A DNA stretch of 64,000 nucleotides from positions 84,192-148,191 of the forward strand of contig CAVWFK010000036.1 in assembly GCA_963754235.1 (NCBI GenBank), in the 5' to 3' direction. The notes under the pieces are model-generated. The model saw only the letters and a program-made list of their open reading frames with translations. It searched no databases and was not told the origin of the DNA. How positions within the stretch are numbered: position 1 is the first letter of the stretch; the number at the start of each line of letters is the position of its first letter. The translations under genes were made by a program, and so were the position numbers. This stretch comes from DATAYA01 sp963754235 (GTDB taxonomy: Bacteria; Pseudomonadota; Alphaproteobacteria; Acetobacterales; Acetobacteraceae). Positions 25,239-35,400 of this stretch are shown one piece after another.

Positions 25239-25709
25239 ATGAGCCGCGGATTCCCATCCATGACGGCCCTCCTCGGCCTGCTCGCGGTCGCTGGCTATCA
25301 GCACAGGGACAAGATTGCCGAAATACTTGGCGGAATCGGACAAAGTACGCCCACCGGGACCGGGCAAAGTGGCATGGGCGGCTTGCTCGGCCAGCTGAGC
25401 AGGAACGTCGGCGGTACCAGTGCCGGCGGGCTCCTGAGCGGCGGACTCGGCGAACTCCTGGAGAGCTTTAAGCAGAGCGGCCATGGCGAAACTGCGGAAT
25501 CCTGGATCGGAACGGGCCCCAACAAACCCGTCACGCCGCCCCAACTCGAACAGGCGATCGGCCCCGAGGTGCTAGAGACCTTGTCGAAGCAAACAGGATT
25601 GTCCCGGGAAGAACTGCTCACCAGGCTAACCCGCGAACTCCCCGATGCTGTCGATAAATACACACCACAAGGTCGACTACCGACGGAAGCGGACTCTCCG
25701 CATTCCTAA
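25239..25709 (+). CDS. YidB/DUF937 family protein
   Basis: 156 residues. The N-terminal MTALLGLLAVAGYQHRDKIA and the Gly-rich linker are followed by the conserved core GLGELLESFKQSGHGETAES, WIGTGPNKPVTPPQLEQAIG and LETLSKQTGLSREELLTRL, as in YidB. Function unknown. AAAGGAG lies ahead of the ATG. Confidence 0.85.
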   Translation: MSRGFPSMTALLGLLAVAGYQHRDKIAEILGGIGQSTPTGTGQSGMGGLLGQLSRNVGGTSAGGLLSGGLGELLESFKQSGHGETAESWIGTGPNKPVTPPQLEQAIGPEVLETLSKQTGLSREELLTRLTRELPDAVDKYTPQGRLPTEADSPHS

Positions 25710-25778
25710 AGGCGGCGACGATCGGGCCCTCGCCGGGGAGATCAAGACGAAATCTCCCACCGGGCAAACGTGGTTTCG

Positions 25779-26042
25779 CTAAGGAGACGAGCTGCGGCGG
25801 CCAGCAATGAACCCCCAAATCAGTAAGAGAATTACCGCGCCGACCACTGCTCCAATTAGGCCAGCGCCCTCGTCCGCGCGATACCAGCCTATTGCTTGGC
25901 CTAGATAAGTGGCTAAAAAAGCTCCTACTATTCCGAGAATTGTTGTAAGGATGAACCCCGACGGTTCGTTCTTGCCGGGCGTGACAAATTTCGCGATCAC
26001 ACCTGCGATGAACCCAATGATGATCGTCCAGATGATGTGCAC
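25779..26042 (-). CDS. GlsB/YeaQ/YmgE-family membrane protein
   Basis: 87 residues with three membrane helices (WTIIIGFIAGVIAKFV, GFILTTILGIVGAFLATYLG, IGAVVGAVILLLIWGFI) and the PGKNEPSGF loop typical of this stress-associated family. TGAGGAGAATT precedes the ATG. Confidence 0.85.
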   Translation of the reverse strand: MHIIWTIIIGFIAGVIAKFVTPGKNEPSGFILTTILGIVGAFLATYLGQAIGWYRADEGAGLIGAVVGAVILLLIWGFIAGRRSSSP

Positions 26043-26174
26043 AGCAAAATTCTCCTCAAGGCGCAGTGCGGACGATCTTCGCCACAGCAGCCCTCACTAG
26101 CCCGGCCCAGACGACTTTGTCCAGCCGCTTGGGGCCTGCGGCCGGGCTAGAAGTCGCGGCCCGTCTCTCCTCTG

Positions 26175-26513
26175 ATGCCAGCGAGATCAAGCTTGTGTTC
26201 TCGTCCCGCGGCGTCGGAACAACCGCGAATTCGACCCAATTCCTGCCGCACTGGGACCAAAGACCGGAAGACCGCTCGCAAGTCGATCAACGCCAAGGCG
26301 GAGACGGTTGCGACCACGGGCATGTTCCGAGACGCCTTCGCTCGGCGCCGATCGCTGTGCCGGCCAGGCTTTCTACGAGTGGCGCAAGACGGCGGCGGCG
26401 CCAAGCCCCCGTTCCCGATCGCGCGACAGGACAGACAACCACTTGCGCTCGCCGGCATCTGGGAAGGTTGGCACGCCCCTGGCCAGAGCGGCGAGATCGG
26501 ACACCCAGAATGA
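26175..26513 (+). pseudogene. SRAP (YedK/HMCES-type) remnant
   Basis: Parts of a SRAP protein can be read: SINAKAETVATTGMFRDAFA, then in another frame CAGQAFYEWRKT, then PFPIARQDRQPLALAGIWEG W. The N-terminal catalytic Cys region and the C-terminal half are absent. SRAP proteins form crosslinks with abasic sites in single-stranded DNA. Degenerate remnant; frameshifts near 26360. Confidence 0.65.
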
Positions 26514-26531
26514 TGCCCACGAGACGGCATA

Positions 26532-29500
26532 TCATAACCAGTCTCTCTGTTCGGCGCTGAGGTCCTCCCGACCGGCGTCCACCTTATAGGTCGCCGCGAT
26601 CCGATCCAGACACGCCGCGGTCCGGGGCCAATCGAATCGGAGAGCGTCTGAGTCGCGGCGGTAACGTTCAGCCAAGGCGCGCTCCTGACCCCCGCCGTCA
26701 TGCGGCATGCGAACAGTTACACCGCGCCGGTTATATAGCCCGACCTCAAACCCCCGTTCCAAGGTCCGGCTTCGCGTCACCTCAATGATGTCGCGCACGG
26801 GTACCGGAGGCCACGGCTCATCCGGCTCACGTTGTCGCCGCCGAGAGGATTTCACCGATCTTGCTATCGCCGATCTCGCCGCGCCCAGCTTCGGCCAGCA
26901 GCTTGCGGGCACGCTTGACCCAGCTCTCCAACGCCACTCGGGTCGATTACACCCTGGTCATCGGCGCCGGGGACATGCGCCCAATCGTGCAGCACGTCAT
27001 AGGCTTGGCTTGCCACGAAGACGGGCGGCCTCCAGATTTTCCGGCTCGGGCTCAACGACGCCGCTATCCTCCGCTGGCAGGAAGATCAATTTCAGGAGAT
27101 AGACGAAGAACTCGGGATCGCGGGCTAGAGCACGGTGCAAGGTGCGCGCCGGCCGCGGCGAGTAGCGCAGGGCCTGAAAATACATCCACTCTACGCCTAC
27201 GATATCCTGATCGCTGACCTCAGCGGCGGTTTCGAGGTAGTTGAGGATGATACCCACCCAGTGACTAAGCATCGTGGCGTCATTGCCGCTGGCTTGCTGG
27301 TCAGATTTCGCAGCGGCTCGCAGAGCACGGATGAGAAGCGTGCCGCTGGGTTTGATCTTGATATTATGGCCGAGCCATCCCACTGCGTCTCGGCCTCGAC
27401 CGACGGCCAGGAGATGATCGACGATGTAAGTCGGATCGGCGCTGTCAGGGATCAAAAAAGCAGGAAGGGTTCGCCAGTATGACTCCGTTAGACTCGCTGA
27501 TCTTGCCTCGATGTCAGCCCACGTCGATGCCGTCGGCGGCAAACAGTGGACGATGCGCATTTCCGCTCGATCGCCCCAGGCCTCCTCGATGGCCTGACGC
27601 CAAAGATCGCGCACCCAGGCATCGCCATTATCACCTGCTTGCAGCTTAAGTTCGTGCAGGATTCCAATGCCGACATCCGCGTGGGCACCCTCATCAGCGA
27701 GGAGGCCCTGCTTCATGAGACCGTGCTTGATCTCCTCTTTGGCGGTCGTCTTAACGATCGCTGCACCGAGCGCGTGGTGCATAGTAATGGTTGAGGCGAA
27801 GGTGAACAGCTGGTCTGACGAAAGCTCCATAAGAAGATTTTCGGCGGCTTCCGTTTGCCGGCCCTCGAGCTCAGCCTGTTGCGTATGCCAATCGACGTTT
27901 GGCCCCATCTGATTGGCGCCGGGTCGAAACAGCCAGCGCACCCGGTCCTCCACGCTTTTGGGTTGGAGAAGCTCGAACACTTTGTCGAGCGGCTTAAGCT
28001 CCTTTTCGGCCAACGCCCACTGGGCATCCTTGAAGCCGCGGTGATTCTGCAGCAGGCCTCGCAGCTTGTCGCGCATCACCTCGATTTCGGCGGGGTCGTT
28101 CAGACGGCGGGCAGAAGGTTTTAAGCTGCCTCACGGCGGCGGCACGCCACTTGCTATCGAAGTTCCTCCAAAGATCGAGCAGAGTGCGCCAGCGTTCGCC
28201 ATTATGGCCTATCTGCTGAAGTAACCGCACACCGATCGCGCTGCCCGCCGCAGCCAAAGACGGCAAGGTGATCACCTCTGATTTATCGGGCGTGAAGTCA
28301 CGCCAGTTCGGCATAGATGACGGCTCCGACGTGTCATGGAAGTGCGGCGCCAGGGCGAGCGAAAGCTTCCACCCGACTTCAGGGTGTTGACGGACGATCC
28401 GGTCGATCACCTTCAGGCGCTCGGTCGGCCTCGCGTAGGTTTGAGGTGACCAGCTCACGAAGATCCGGCGCAGCGAGGCGAATGGGCGGTTGCCCCAATT
28501 GCCGCCGGGATCGACCTCGTCCAAATGCGCTAGTAGGAGCGCAGAGCGCATTAGATAGTCGGGGCTGCGGGCCAGCATCTCTAGCGCCCACAGCAGGTTC
28601 GCTAGGTACTCTGTCGGGTGCATCGGCCCCTCGTCGCTACGGAAACAGCGACATGATCTGGTCGATCGGCCCCTTCTAATCCGAGTTTGTAGCGCCTCCA
28701 GAAATTCATCTGGCGCTGCCTCGGCGATGTTGTGTAGGTCCGAGGACAACGACCACCAGAGCGCCGGTGACGCCTTATCCAGCAGCTTGCGGATCGCCCG
28801 GCGTGGCGTGCCCAGCTGGCGTTTGTAATGAATTCCGGCACGATCAGGATAGACCGCCAGCGCGATCATCGCCTCAGTTAGGCCACGGCGCAGCGCCCCG
28901 GACGCCTCCTCCCCGAATTCGCCCTCTTCCTCATAATAGATGCTCTTTGGTCGCTGGGCATAGCGGGGGTTAATCTGTACCCAAAACACGTGTGAAAGGC
29001 TGTCTCGAACCTCGCCAACTGGCTTAACGTCACTTGCTGGCCGATCTGGGTCCAAAGGTCACGTAGAGACGCCACCTTCCAAACCTCGCCCAGCCGAACG
29101 ATGGGGCCATCCAGTGTCGCGGCAAGTGGGGCGAGCGCTGCCTCGACCTGCTCGTATGTGGCAGCCAGCCAGCGTGCTGACGATCTTGCGATCTCTCGCC
29201 GGATGTCTCGACCCAAGCACCCGCGAACATGGCGGCGATTAACTCAGGCGGCGCCTGCTTAGCCCAGTGCGAACGGTAGTTAGGAGCGACCGGCATGAGC
29301 CGCCTCAGGACGGTGATGCTCCGCCCTGACGCGTGGGCGAACCGGTGAGCGTCTTCGTCATTGAGGCCTGCACGGGCTAGTGCCATTTGAAGATCGAACT
29401 TCCACGGCCGTGACAGACGTCGAGCCGTCGAGAAGTCGTTGGCGCCAGGGCCGTAAGCAGCAAAGACATGATGGCCATCGTCAACTAGCCGCTGAGCAAG

Positions 29501-30587
29501 CCCCGCTTCTGGGTCCGTCAAAACGACGATGAGAGGGGTTCCGAGGCCGACTAGTTCTCGGGCGGTTTCCCGCGTATCGGCGACCACGCAGCGGCTCCAA
29601 TAGGCAAGCCGATAGGGCTCGGGAAGGGGACTGATGGCGGCGTAAAGAAACGCCATGGCTTCATCTGGAGCTTCGGCCGAGATTGCAAGAAGCTGCGGCT
29701 CTCCCCGCAACCACTTCAGAACGGAGATTTGCTCTTCGTCGCGGCTGGTTAGGACCACATCCGGTGTCAACGGTGTCTTGGTTGCGCGGATCCATTCGGC
29801 CCACACTTCTTCCATGTTGCGTAGATTTTTTGGCCGGCGGCCAATGGTTACCGACAGCCATTGCGCTACCGCGGGATAAGTTTCGAGCCAATGAACTAAG
29901 TCATCCCCATCGATAGCGGAGACATCGCGCCAGACACCGAGCGCCTTCTTCTCCGCCACCCACTTGTCCTTTCCGACGAACCGTTGAGCGGTGACGAAGA
30001 CGAAGGTCGTCTCGCGTGGATCGTGCCCGAGCGAGTCGCCCGATCGCTTGGCAAAATCTTCATCTGCCTTCGCGCGGATCGCCCTCCGCTGAGCGCCAAT
30101 CTCCCACCCCGATTTCCCGCTGGGCACGAACCCAGAACCCGCCGAGACAGTGCAAATACCGTCCCAACCAGGGTACTGAACGCTTTCATCGGCAGGGAAG
30201 TGAACAGCCGCGGCAGGCCCGACCGTGGCATAGATCAGTCGGCGTAGCAGCTCCGGGATACGACTTTGCCCGTCCCGCCGTTCGCCCCACTGAGACAGGT
30301 GCGTCGCGTTCACCCAGCGCACCAGCATGCCTGGATGCAGGCTTGGCGGGCGTGGAGGCAGCATCGCCTTTTCCACGACGCCGCCTGCTATGAACTCCAA
30401 GCCTTTGCTCTCCAAGATCTCGCGAATGGCCAGCGCATTGTTCACCACCGGAGTGCGCATGCCCCGCTCGAAGTCGGCGACCGTCGAGGGGGATACCCGA
30501 GCGGCGGCTGCGAGTTCCTGCTGCGACCAGGCGAGCAGCGCCCGCGCCGCCTTGACCTGTCCCGGGGAGAGCGAGTCTGTTTGACAT
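26532..30587 (-). pseudogene. Very large HTH/nuclease-like protein, multiple frameshifts (candidate defence gene)
   Basis: Continuous similarity to one protein of about 1,340 residues can be followed through several frames. From the start: an XRE-type HTH (VKAARALLAWSQQELAAAAR, VSPSTVADFERGMRTP); a restriction-endonuclease-like region (YPGWDGICTVSAGSGFVPSG, KSGWEIGAQ, TTFVFVTAQRFVGKDKWVAE, AIDGDDLVHWLETYPAVAQW); a central NTPase-like part; long helical repeats; and the end RYRRDSDALRFDWPRTAACL. Breaks are seen near 30575, 29225, 28985, 28115, 27025, 26930 and 26845. Intact relatives are large uncharacterised proteins. Divergent from the trypsin-like gene. Confidence 0.65.
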
Positions 30588-30677
30588 GGATGTCCTATAA
30601 ATTCTATGACCTCCCTATGCCATGTATGGGGCCGTGACGCAAATTGCAGAGACGACAGCCTGGGCGGAGGAGAGCCA

Positions 30678-31120
30678 ATGACACCAGCGCAATGCAAGCA
30701 GATCAGCGACAAAGTGACCGCCGACATGCTGATGCACACTCAGCCGTTCGTCACTCCGCTTGGCACCGAACCAAGACAACCGTCCGGTTGGTCGGTTCCT
30801 GGCTCCTATATCCAGCGCAATGAGCGTCGCATCCTCCTCACGTGCGAGCACGTCGCCCGCGTGCAGCCGATGCACCATCGCTTCTACGGCTCGGACGATG
30901 TCTTCGAGCATCCGGGGCCTTGGACGATGGACCGGCACCCTACAGACGCAGCATTCGCACCGATTCAGCGTCGCCGGGGTGGAGTGCGACCGCACATCGG
31001 GGAGCGACAATACCTTTTGCTCGCTTTGCCGCGGCGCACTCGATAGTCGAGCAGCGGAGCTTTTGTTCCTTTCGCGTGCCGACGAATGCTGCCTCTGTGA
31101 CCTGCGCACCGAAATGTCCA
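30678..31120 (+). pseudogene. Trypsin-like serine protease, broken
   Basis: GGAGGAG precedes the ATG. TPLGTEPRQPSGWSVPGSYI is followed by ILLTCEHVARVQPMHHRFYG (candidate catalytic His) and MDRHPTDAAFAPI (candidate Asp). After about 30968 the likeness continues only in other frames (PFARFAAAHSIVEQ, then ELLFLSRADE), and the Ser motif is lost where the phage protease gene begins on the other strand. It starts 90 bases from, and divergent to, the large HTH/nuclease gene, suggesting a paired function. Confidence 0.5.
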
Positions 31121-31126
31121 TCGCGC

Positions 31127-32002
31127 TTACAATCCGCCCGCGAACCGTTGGCGCGCCCGCCACGCCTGCGCCTTCGCCTTCGCGAAGCGGCGACGGGCCT
31201 CGACGGCCTCCGGTCCGCCGCCCTCGAGCGCGGACTGGAGGAGCCGCTGGCGCGCTTGGTGCTGAATTTCCCGCGCTTCGCGGAGGCGCGTGATGGCCTT
31301 CTCCGAATCGACCTGTTCGAGCACGCCCTGGATCAGCGTGATGGCGTTGCGCAAGTCCGCCTCATTCTTCGCCGAGAGGACGCGGCCGGCCTTCATCGTG
31401 CCAGCGCCGCGGCCAAGCATCCGCTGCGCCCATTCCGCAATCGGGCCGGTGTCGATCCCCTTGCTGCGCGCAGCCACCAACGCGTTCGCATTGCACGGCA
31501 CCGGAACCACGCTGATCTCAACCAGCTCTTGCTTCGTGAAGTCGATGCCGCCCGGCCGCGCCTTGTCGGTGCTCCATCCCCATTCGAGCGGAAGAAACCC
31601 GACCGACGTGGCGTTGATGAAGCCGAGCTTCGTGAGCTGATACACGGTGTCGGCGAGCGTGTGCGTGCCTTCCGGCGCAAAAGAAACGTCGCCGGCGAGC
31701 CGGCCATTTTGCACGGAGATGTTGCTCGCGCGTCCGATCGGCGGCACTCTGCTATCATGAGCCCAAAGAACAACCGGGTTTTTACGGAAGGCGTCGAGCA
31801 CCCAGCCGTCCTGGCTGATTTTGTCGCCCGCGCGGTCAACGGATGCATCGCTGAAGGTGAAACGCAGAGTTCGTTCCGCATCGCGCACCGGCTGCGGATC
31901 TGAGGTCGCAAGCCGCGTGATGGTGCTGCCCGGCGCCAGGCGGCGACCTTCCCGGGCAGCGGCGCGGAAGTCGTCGATCGCGATCGCATTAGGCATCCGC
32001 AT
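31127..32002 (-). CDS. HK97-type prohead protease (U35/S78 family)
   Basis: 291 residues. The protease domain covers about 45-185: RTLRFTFSDASVDRAGDKIS, NPVVLWAHDSRVPPIGRASN (catalytic His), LTKLGFINATSVGFLPLEW (catalytic Ser) and KQELVEISVVPVPCNANAL. A long coiled-coil tail (RLREAREIQHQARQRLLQSA) may be a scaffold. Such enzymes cut the scaffold during capsid maturation. No capsid or portal gene is next to it. Confidence 0.88.
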   Translation of the reverse strand: MRMPNAIAIDDFRAAAREGRRLAPGSTITRLATSDPQPVRDAERTLRFTFSDASVDRAGDKISQDGWVLDAFRKNPVVLWAHDSRVPPIGRASNISVQNGRLAGDVSFAPEGTHTLADTVYQLTKLGFINATSVGFLPLEWGWSTDKARPGGIDFTKQELVEISVVPVPCNANALVAARSKGIDTGPIAEWAQRMLGRGAGTMKAGRVLSAKNEADLRNAITLIQGVLEQVDSEKAITRLREAREIQHQARQRLLQSALEGGGPEAVEARRRFAKAKAQAWRARQRFAGGL

Positions 32003-32363
32003 TTTCCAATTCCGAAGCTCGGTCGGCGTGCTCCGAACGTCGCATTATGGCATCGATCTGATCGAGCGCGGAACGCAAGTCTTCGATTAGAGCATGAAGA
32101 ACCTGGATGCGTCGGCGGTGAAACTCGGCACCACCATCGAGACGACTGACTTCGCGATGGTACCCGGACGCCCGGACAGCGAGTGCGGCGGCCGGGCGGG
32201 CGATCTTCGCGATCGCGTCGCGTAGCGCCGCGCGTTCCAGCCGAGCGGCTTGCCGCGAATCGGCGGCCTCGGCAGATGCGGCCTCGGCCTCGGCAAGCTC
32301 GGCCACCGCGGCATCGATTTCGGCGGAGATTTCCCGGCGCCATTCGAAAAGAATGTGGTGCAT
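31989..32363 (-). CDS. Coiled-coil phage protein
   Basis: 124 residues, almost entirely helical with Ala/Glu/Arg heptads (ISAEIDAAVAELAEAEAASA, EDLRSALDQIDAIMRRSEHA). It overlaps the protease start by 14 bases and directly follows the 232-residue coiled-coil gene. Role unknown. Confidence 0.55.
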   Translation of the reverse strand: MHHILFEWRREISAEIDAAVAELAEAEAASAEAADSRQAARLERAALRDAIAKIARPAAALAVRASGYHREVSRLDGGAEFHRRRIQVLHALIEDLRSALDQIDAIMRRSEHADRASELENADA

Positions 32364-33062
32364 CTAAAGAGCTCCCTGGCTTTCGAGCAAGCGGCGATAT
32401 TGCGAGATTTGGCTGCTCCACTCGTGCGCACTGCCGAGGGCCGCTGCGCCTGGCAGGCAGGGGCGCGGCAGAATATGAAACTGGAAAGCGTAACCTGCAT
32501 CGACCAACCGGACTTGTATCGCCCGCTCGGCTTCGACGGCAGCGGCAAGACCAACGCCGGCATCGAGGATGCTGCGGAGAACGGCCCGGTGCTCCTCGCG
32601 AAGCTGCAACGCCGCCTCAGCAGATGCCGCCGACCGAATTTCCTCCATGCGCCGACCCGTCTCGCGCAGCGCATCACCGAGAACTTTGATCTCGCCGTGG
32701 AGGCGTTCACGCATCGTGGCGCGATCCTCGGCGCGCGGCACCGGGTGGCCGGCGAGCAACTTGGCAGCCGCGGAGGAAGTGTCGGGCCATTCGGCGGGAG
32801 CCTGAGGTGCGGCGTTTGCCCGCTGCTCCGCCTTGAGGACGGCAAGGGATTCGCAAAGAGCTCGCGCGCGCCCGCCTTTCCCTTCGAGAACCTTGCCGGC
32901 GCGCTCCAACTCGTCAATTCGCAGGCTGCGGTGGCGCTCCTCGATAGCGGCAGTGAGTGCGCTGTCGAGCGCCGCCAAGCGCGCATATTCGGGATGCGCG
33001 CTGAGCGGAGGCAAACGCTCGTCATCCTTCGGGGCGACGGGTCGGAGTGCGCGAAGTGGCAT
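32364..33062 (-). CDS. Coiled-coil phage protein
   Basis: 232 residues with long helices (LDSALTAAIEERHRSLRIDE, VLGDALRETGRRMEEIRSAA) and a C-terminal part YRRLLESQGAL. It starts one base from the previous stop. Not recognised. Confidence 0.55.
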   Translation of the reverse strand: MPLRALRPVAPKDDERLPPLSAHPEYARLAALDSALTAAIEERHRSLRIDELERAGKVLEGKGGRARALCESLAVLKAEQRANAAPQAPAEWPDTSSAAAKLLAGHPVPRAEDRATMRERLHGEIKVLGDALRETGRRMEEIRSAASAEAALQLREEHRAVLRSILDAGVGLAAAVEAERAIQVRLVDAGYAFQFHILPRPCLPGAAALGSAHEWSSQISQYRRLLESQGAL

Positions 33063-33527
33063 TCAGGGGCTCCTTATGCCGCGAGCCTCCGAGTCGGAGT
33101 GGGTCAACGCAACCGTGCCGTTTGCCCCACCCACGCCACCTATCAGGTGGCGGATCGTCTCTTGGTCGAGCGGTTCGCCGTTGGCGCAAAGGAAGTCGTA
33201 GAGCGCGCCCTTCCGCCCCTCCGGCCGACGCCCGGCGCGGCGATCCGCGGGCCAGGCGGTCGTGAAGTAGCGGATCAGCGCGATGTCGATTGCTCCTGCG
33301 CGCGCCCGGAGGCTCTTTTCGGGGAACTGGTGGGCGAGCTGCAGCAGCGCCGCGTTACGTCGCTGCCGGCGCAGCGCGGTGCGCCAGCCCACGGGCAGAC
33401 CGAGGGCATCGTCGACCGACGCACCGGCGACAAAAAGGGCAAGGCCCTCGGCGAGCGCAGTGAGGTCGACGTCATTCTGCGCCCGCAACTTCGCCAGTGC
33501 GCGGTGGAGTGACGCAAGCCCGCTCAT
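33063..33527 (-). CDS. Phage-type hypothetical protein
   Basis: 154 residues: SLHRALAKLRAQNDVDLTAL, GWRTALRRQRRNAALLQLAH, ALIRYFTTAWPADRRAG, ALYDFLCANGEPLDQETIRH. Start overlaps the previous stop as ATGA. Not recognised. Confidence 0.5.
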   Translation of the reverse strand: MSGLASLHRALAKLRAQNDVDLTALAEGLALFVAGASVDDALGLPVGWRTALRRQRRNAALLQLAHQFPEKSLRARAGAIDIALIRYFTTAWPADRRAGRRPEGRKGALYDFLCANGEPLDQETIRHLIGGVGGANGTVALTHSDSEARGIRSP

Positions 33528-33905
33528 AGGGCGGCCACCCGCTTCGCCGGCGGCCCGACCGCGACATCGCCGGCCGCGTCGAAATCATCTGGCGGGGCCG
33601 CGGCAAGTTTCTGCCAGGCCGCGGACTGCTTCTTTGTCACGCCCATCTCGGCGAGGGTGCGAGTGCGGTTCCCGATCGGAACCGCACTGCGTTCCGACAC
33701 CTCGCGCTCCCTTCGCCTTTTCCATCTCGCGGAGCAGTTCGCCGGCCTTGCGCTCGCCGTAGCGAGCCTCGCCGAACGCCCACCGGTCGCCAATCCACCA
33801 GGAGACGGACCGCTCGGCAAGGTCGAGCGGGTCGGGCACCACGGCCAGCCGCGCACCGTCATCCGGGCTCATTTCGGCCTCAGAAATACCGGGCTGCGGG
33901 GTCAT
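33524..33905 (-). pseudogene. Phage DNA-binding protein, frameshifted
   Basis: The first part reads SVSWWIGDRWAFGEARYGER KAGELLREMEKAKG; the second, in another frame, reads NRTRTLAEMGVTKKQSAAWQ and KLAAAPPDDFDAA. Together these match the GELL...LAD.GV.K.QS..WQKLA pattern of ParB-like phage proteins. The break is near 33690-33700. Overlaps the TerS end by 26 bases if ATG 33905 is used; ATG 33872 is an alternative. Confidence 0.55.
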
Positions 33906-34336
33906 CCGGCGGAGGCTCGTTCACGCCAAGGCGGTTGCGCTGCGACGGCGGAAGACAAAGCTCGGCCGCGACTCGGCGGGCGATCTCGGCCTGCTGGGCG
34001 ATGACTACCAGCAGCGGGTGCCTCACGATCCCCTTTTGACCTCGCACCAGAAACGTAGAGCCGAGCTGGGCTTCCGCTTCATCGGCTCGCGCCAGCGCGC
34101 AGCAGAGCAGGGCCAGCAGAGGCGCATCAATCGGGGCCAGGTGGCCGGGCGCGGACTCGCGCAGATACATGGCCCAGGTCCGCCGCCGCTCGGGGGTTCT
34201 TCGCGACGTTCACGGGGCAGAGCACGTCGCCACGCCTAGGTGCCGGCACCAGCGTCTTGAGCGGCCGCCGTCCCGGGTTGCCGCGCACCAGCTTTTCCGC
34301 GGTCGAGCGTGGCTTCGGACCTCGCGTTCCCATCAT
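33880..34336 (-). pseudogene. P27-family terminase small subunit, one-base frameshift
   Basis: The N-terminus MGTRGPKPRSTAEKLVRGNP and GRRPLK is a P27 TerS hallmark. The second half, in another frame, reads MYLRESAPGHLAPIDAPLLA, LLCCALARADEAEAQL, GQKGIVRHPLLVVIAQQAEI and RLGVNEPP, also typical. An extra C near 34174 (GACCTGGGCC) separates them. TerS determines which DNA is packaged. No TerL is present in this element. GGAG precedes ATG 34336. Confidence 0.82.
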
Positions 34337-34674
34337 GCGTCTCCTTTCCAGAGAACGATTTGTTAATATCGCGATTTTGCACGAGAGGGCCCGTCGCGCA
34401 CGAGTGGCGCGCACTCACCGGCTGGACACCTGATACCCCATCCCGCTGTCCTGCGCCTGGCGCATAGGTCGGCGGGCCGGCAAGGTTGGGCGCTGGGGCG
34501 GGTGAGTCGATCCTGGCCGCTGTCGCGCGTAGCGGGTAGAGGGGTGGGCCGGTCCTGTGGCGCAGGCCTTGGGCCGGCGCGCGGCATGTCGAGCGGCGGG
34601 CCCGGGTGACGGGCCGCGAGCGCGCCGCCGGTGCCGGGTTGGATTCCGGCCGCGCCCCACGTTACAACGTCGGG
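34337..34674. other. Intergenic region, no gene seen
   Basis: About 340 GC-rich bases between divergent TerS and ASCH genes. No conserved ORF or RNA is apparent. Confidence 0.4.
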
Positions 34675-35099
34675 ATGAACGCCGCCGAGTTGCCCGAGCT
34701 CGCCCGGCCCGCCGAGGTCCGCGCCTTGACGCTTCGCGCGCCGTGGGCGTGGGCCGTGCTCCATGCCGGCAAGCGGGTTGAAAATCGCAGCCGGCCGTGG
34801 CGCTACCGCGGCCCGTCCTGATTCACGCCCGGGGAATATTGACGCGCCGGCGCGGCTACCTTCCGCGACCGCCGAAAAGGGATCGAGCCGGACCTCGCCT
34901 TCCCGCACGGCGGCATCGTCGGCATCGCGGATTCGTCGGCTGCGTCGCCGCCAGCGACGACCGGTGGTTCAGCGGACCTTACGGCCTGGCGCTGGACGAC
35001 GTGCGGACGCGTAAATTCGTCGCCTGCCGCGGCGCGCTCGGTCTGTGGCGCCCGCCCGTCGATGTGGTGGCGCTCGTCGGTGAGTTGCCCGTGGCCTGA
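34675..35099 (+). pseudogene. ASCH-domain protein, several frameshifts
   Basis: VRALTLRAPWAWAVLHAGKR and VENRSRPWRYRGP are the start of an ASCH domain. It then continues in three further frame segments: VLIHARG (after a missing C near 34815), GIEPDLAFPHGGIVGIA (near 34870-34930) and CVAASDDRWFSGPYGLALDD with CRGALGLWRPP. ASCH domains are thought to bind RNA or modified nucleosides and are common in phages. The only plus-strand gene in this part of the element. Confidence 0.7.
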
Positions 35100-35185
35100 C
35101 AGGCGGCGAGCGGTCATGGGGCCACGCCCGGCCGCGCTGCGCCTGGAGGCGCGCGTCGGGCTATAGGGGTAGTAGGGGGGCGAGG

Positions 35186-35326
35186 TGCGGGAACCGGCGA
35201 CGAACCACGGGACGAACAATACCAATGATTTCCGAGCAACCGCGGGAACCGCGGGACGAACGCGGGAAAAACCGCGGGACGAACAATATCAAGAGGTTGC
35301 AGACAACCGCGGGAACCGCGGGACAT
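35186..35326. repeat. Iteron-like cluster, candidate replication origin of the right element
   Basis: Eight copies of GCGGGA-A/C (two variant: GCGGGAACC at 35188, ACGGGACGAAC at 35207) occur at 35188, 35207, 35241, 35250, 35261, 35273, 35308 and 35317, most followed by AC or CGAAC. CGCGGGACGAAC is repeated exactly at 35250 and 35272-35273. It lies 75 bases beyond the end of the primase-helicase gene, the same relative place as the array at 18197. Confidence 0.65.
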
Positions 35327-35400
35327 GCCTGTTTGGTCCGGCAGCGTAAATAAAGGCAATCTGCAATGACCGATACGGGCTGTCGCCCTTGGCACGGCGC

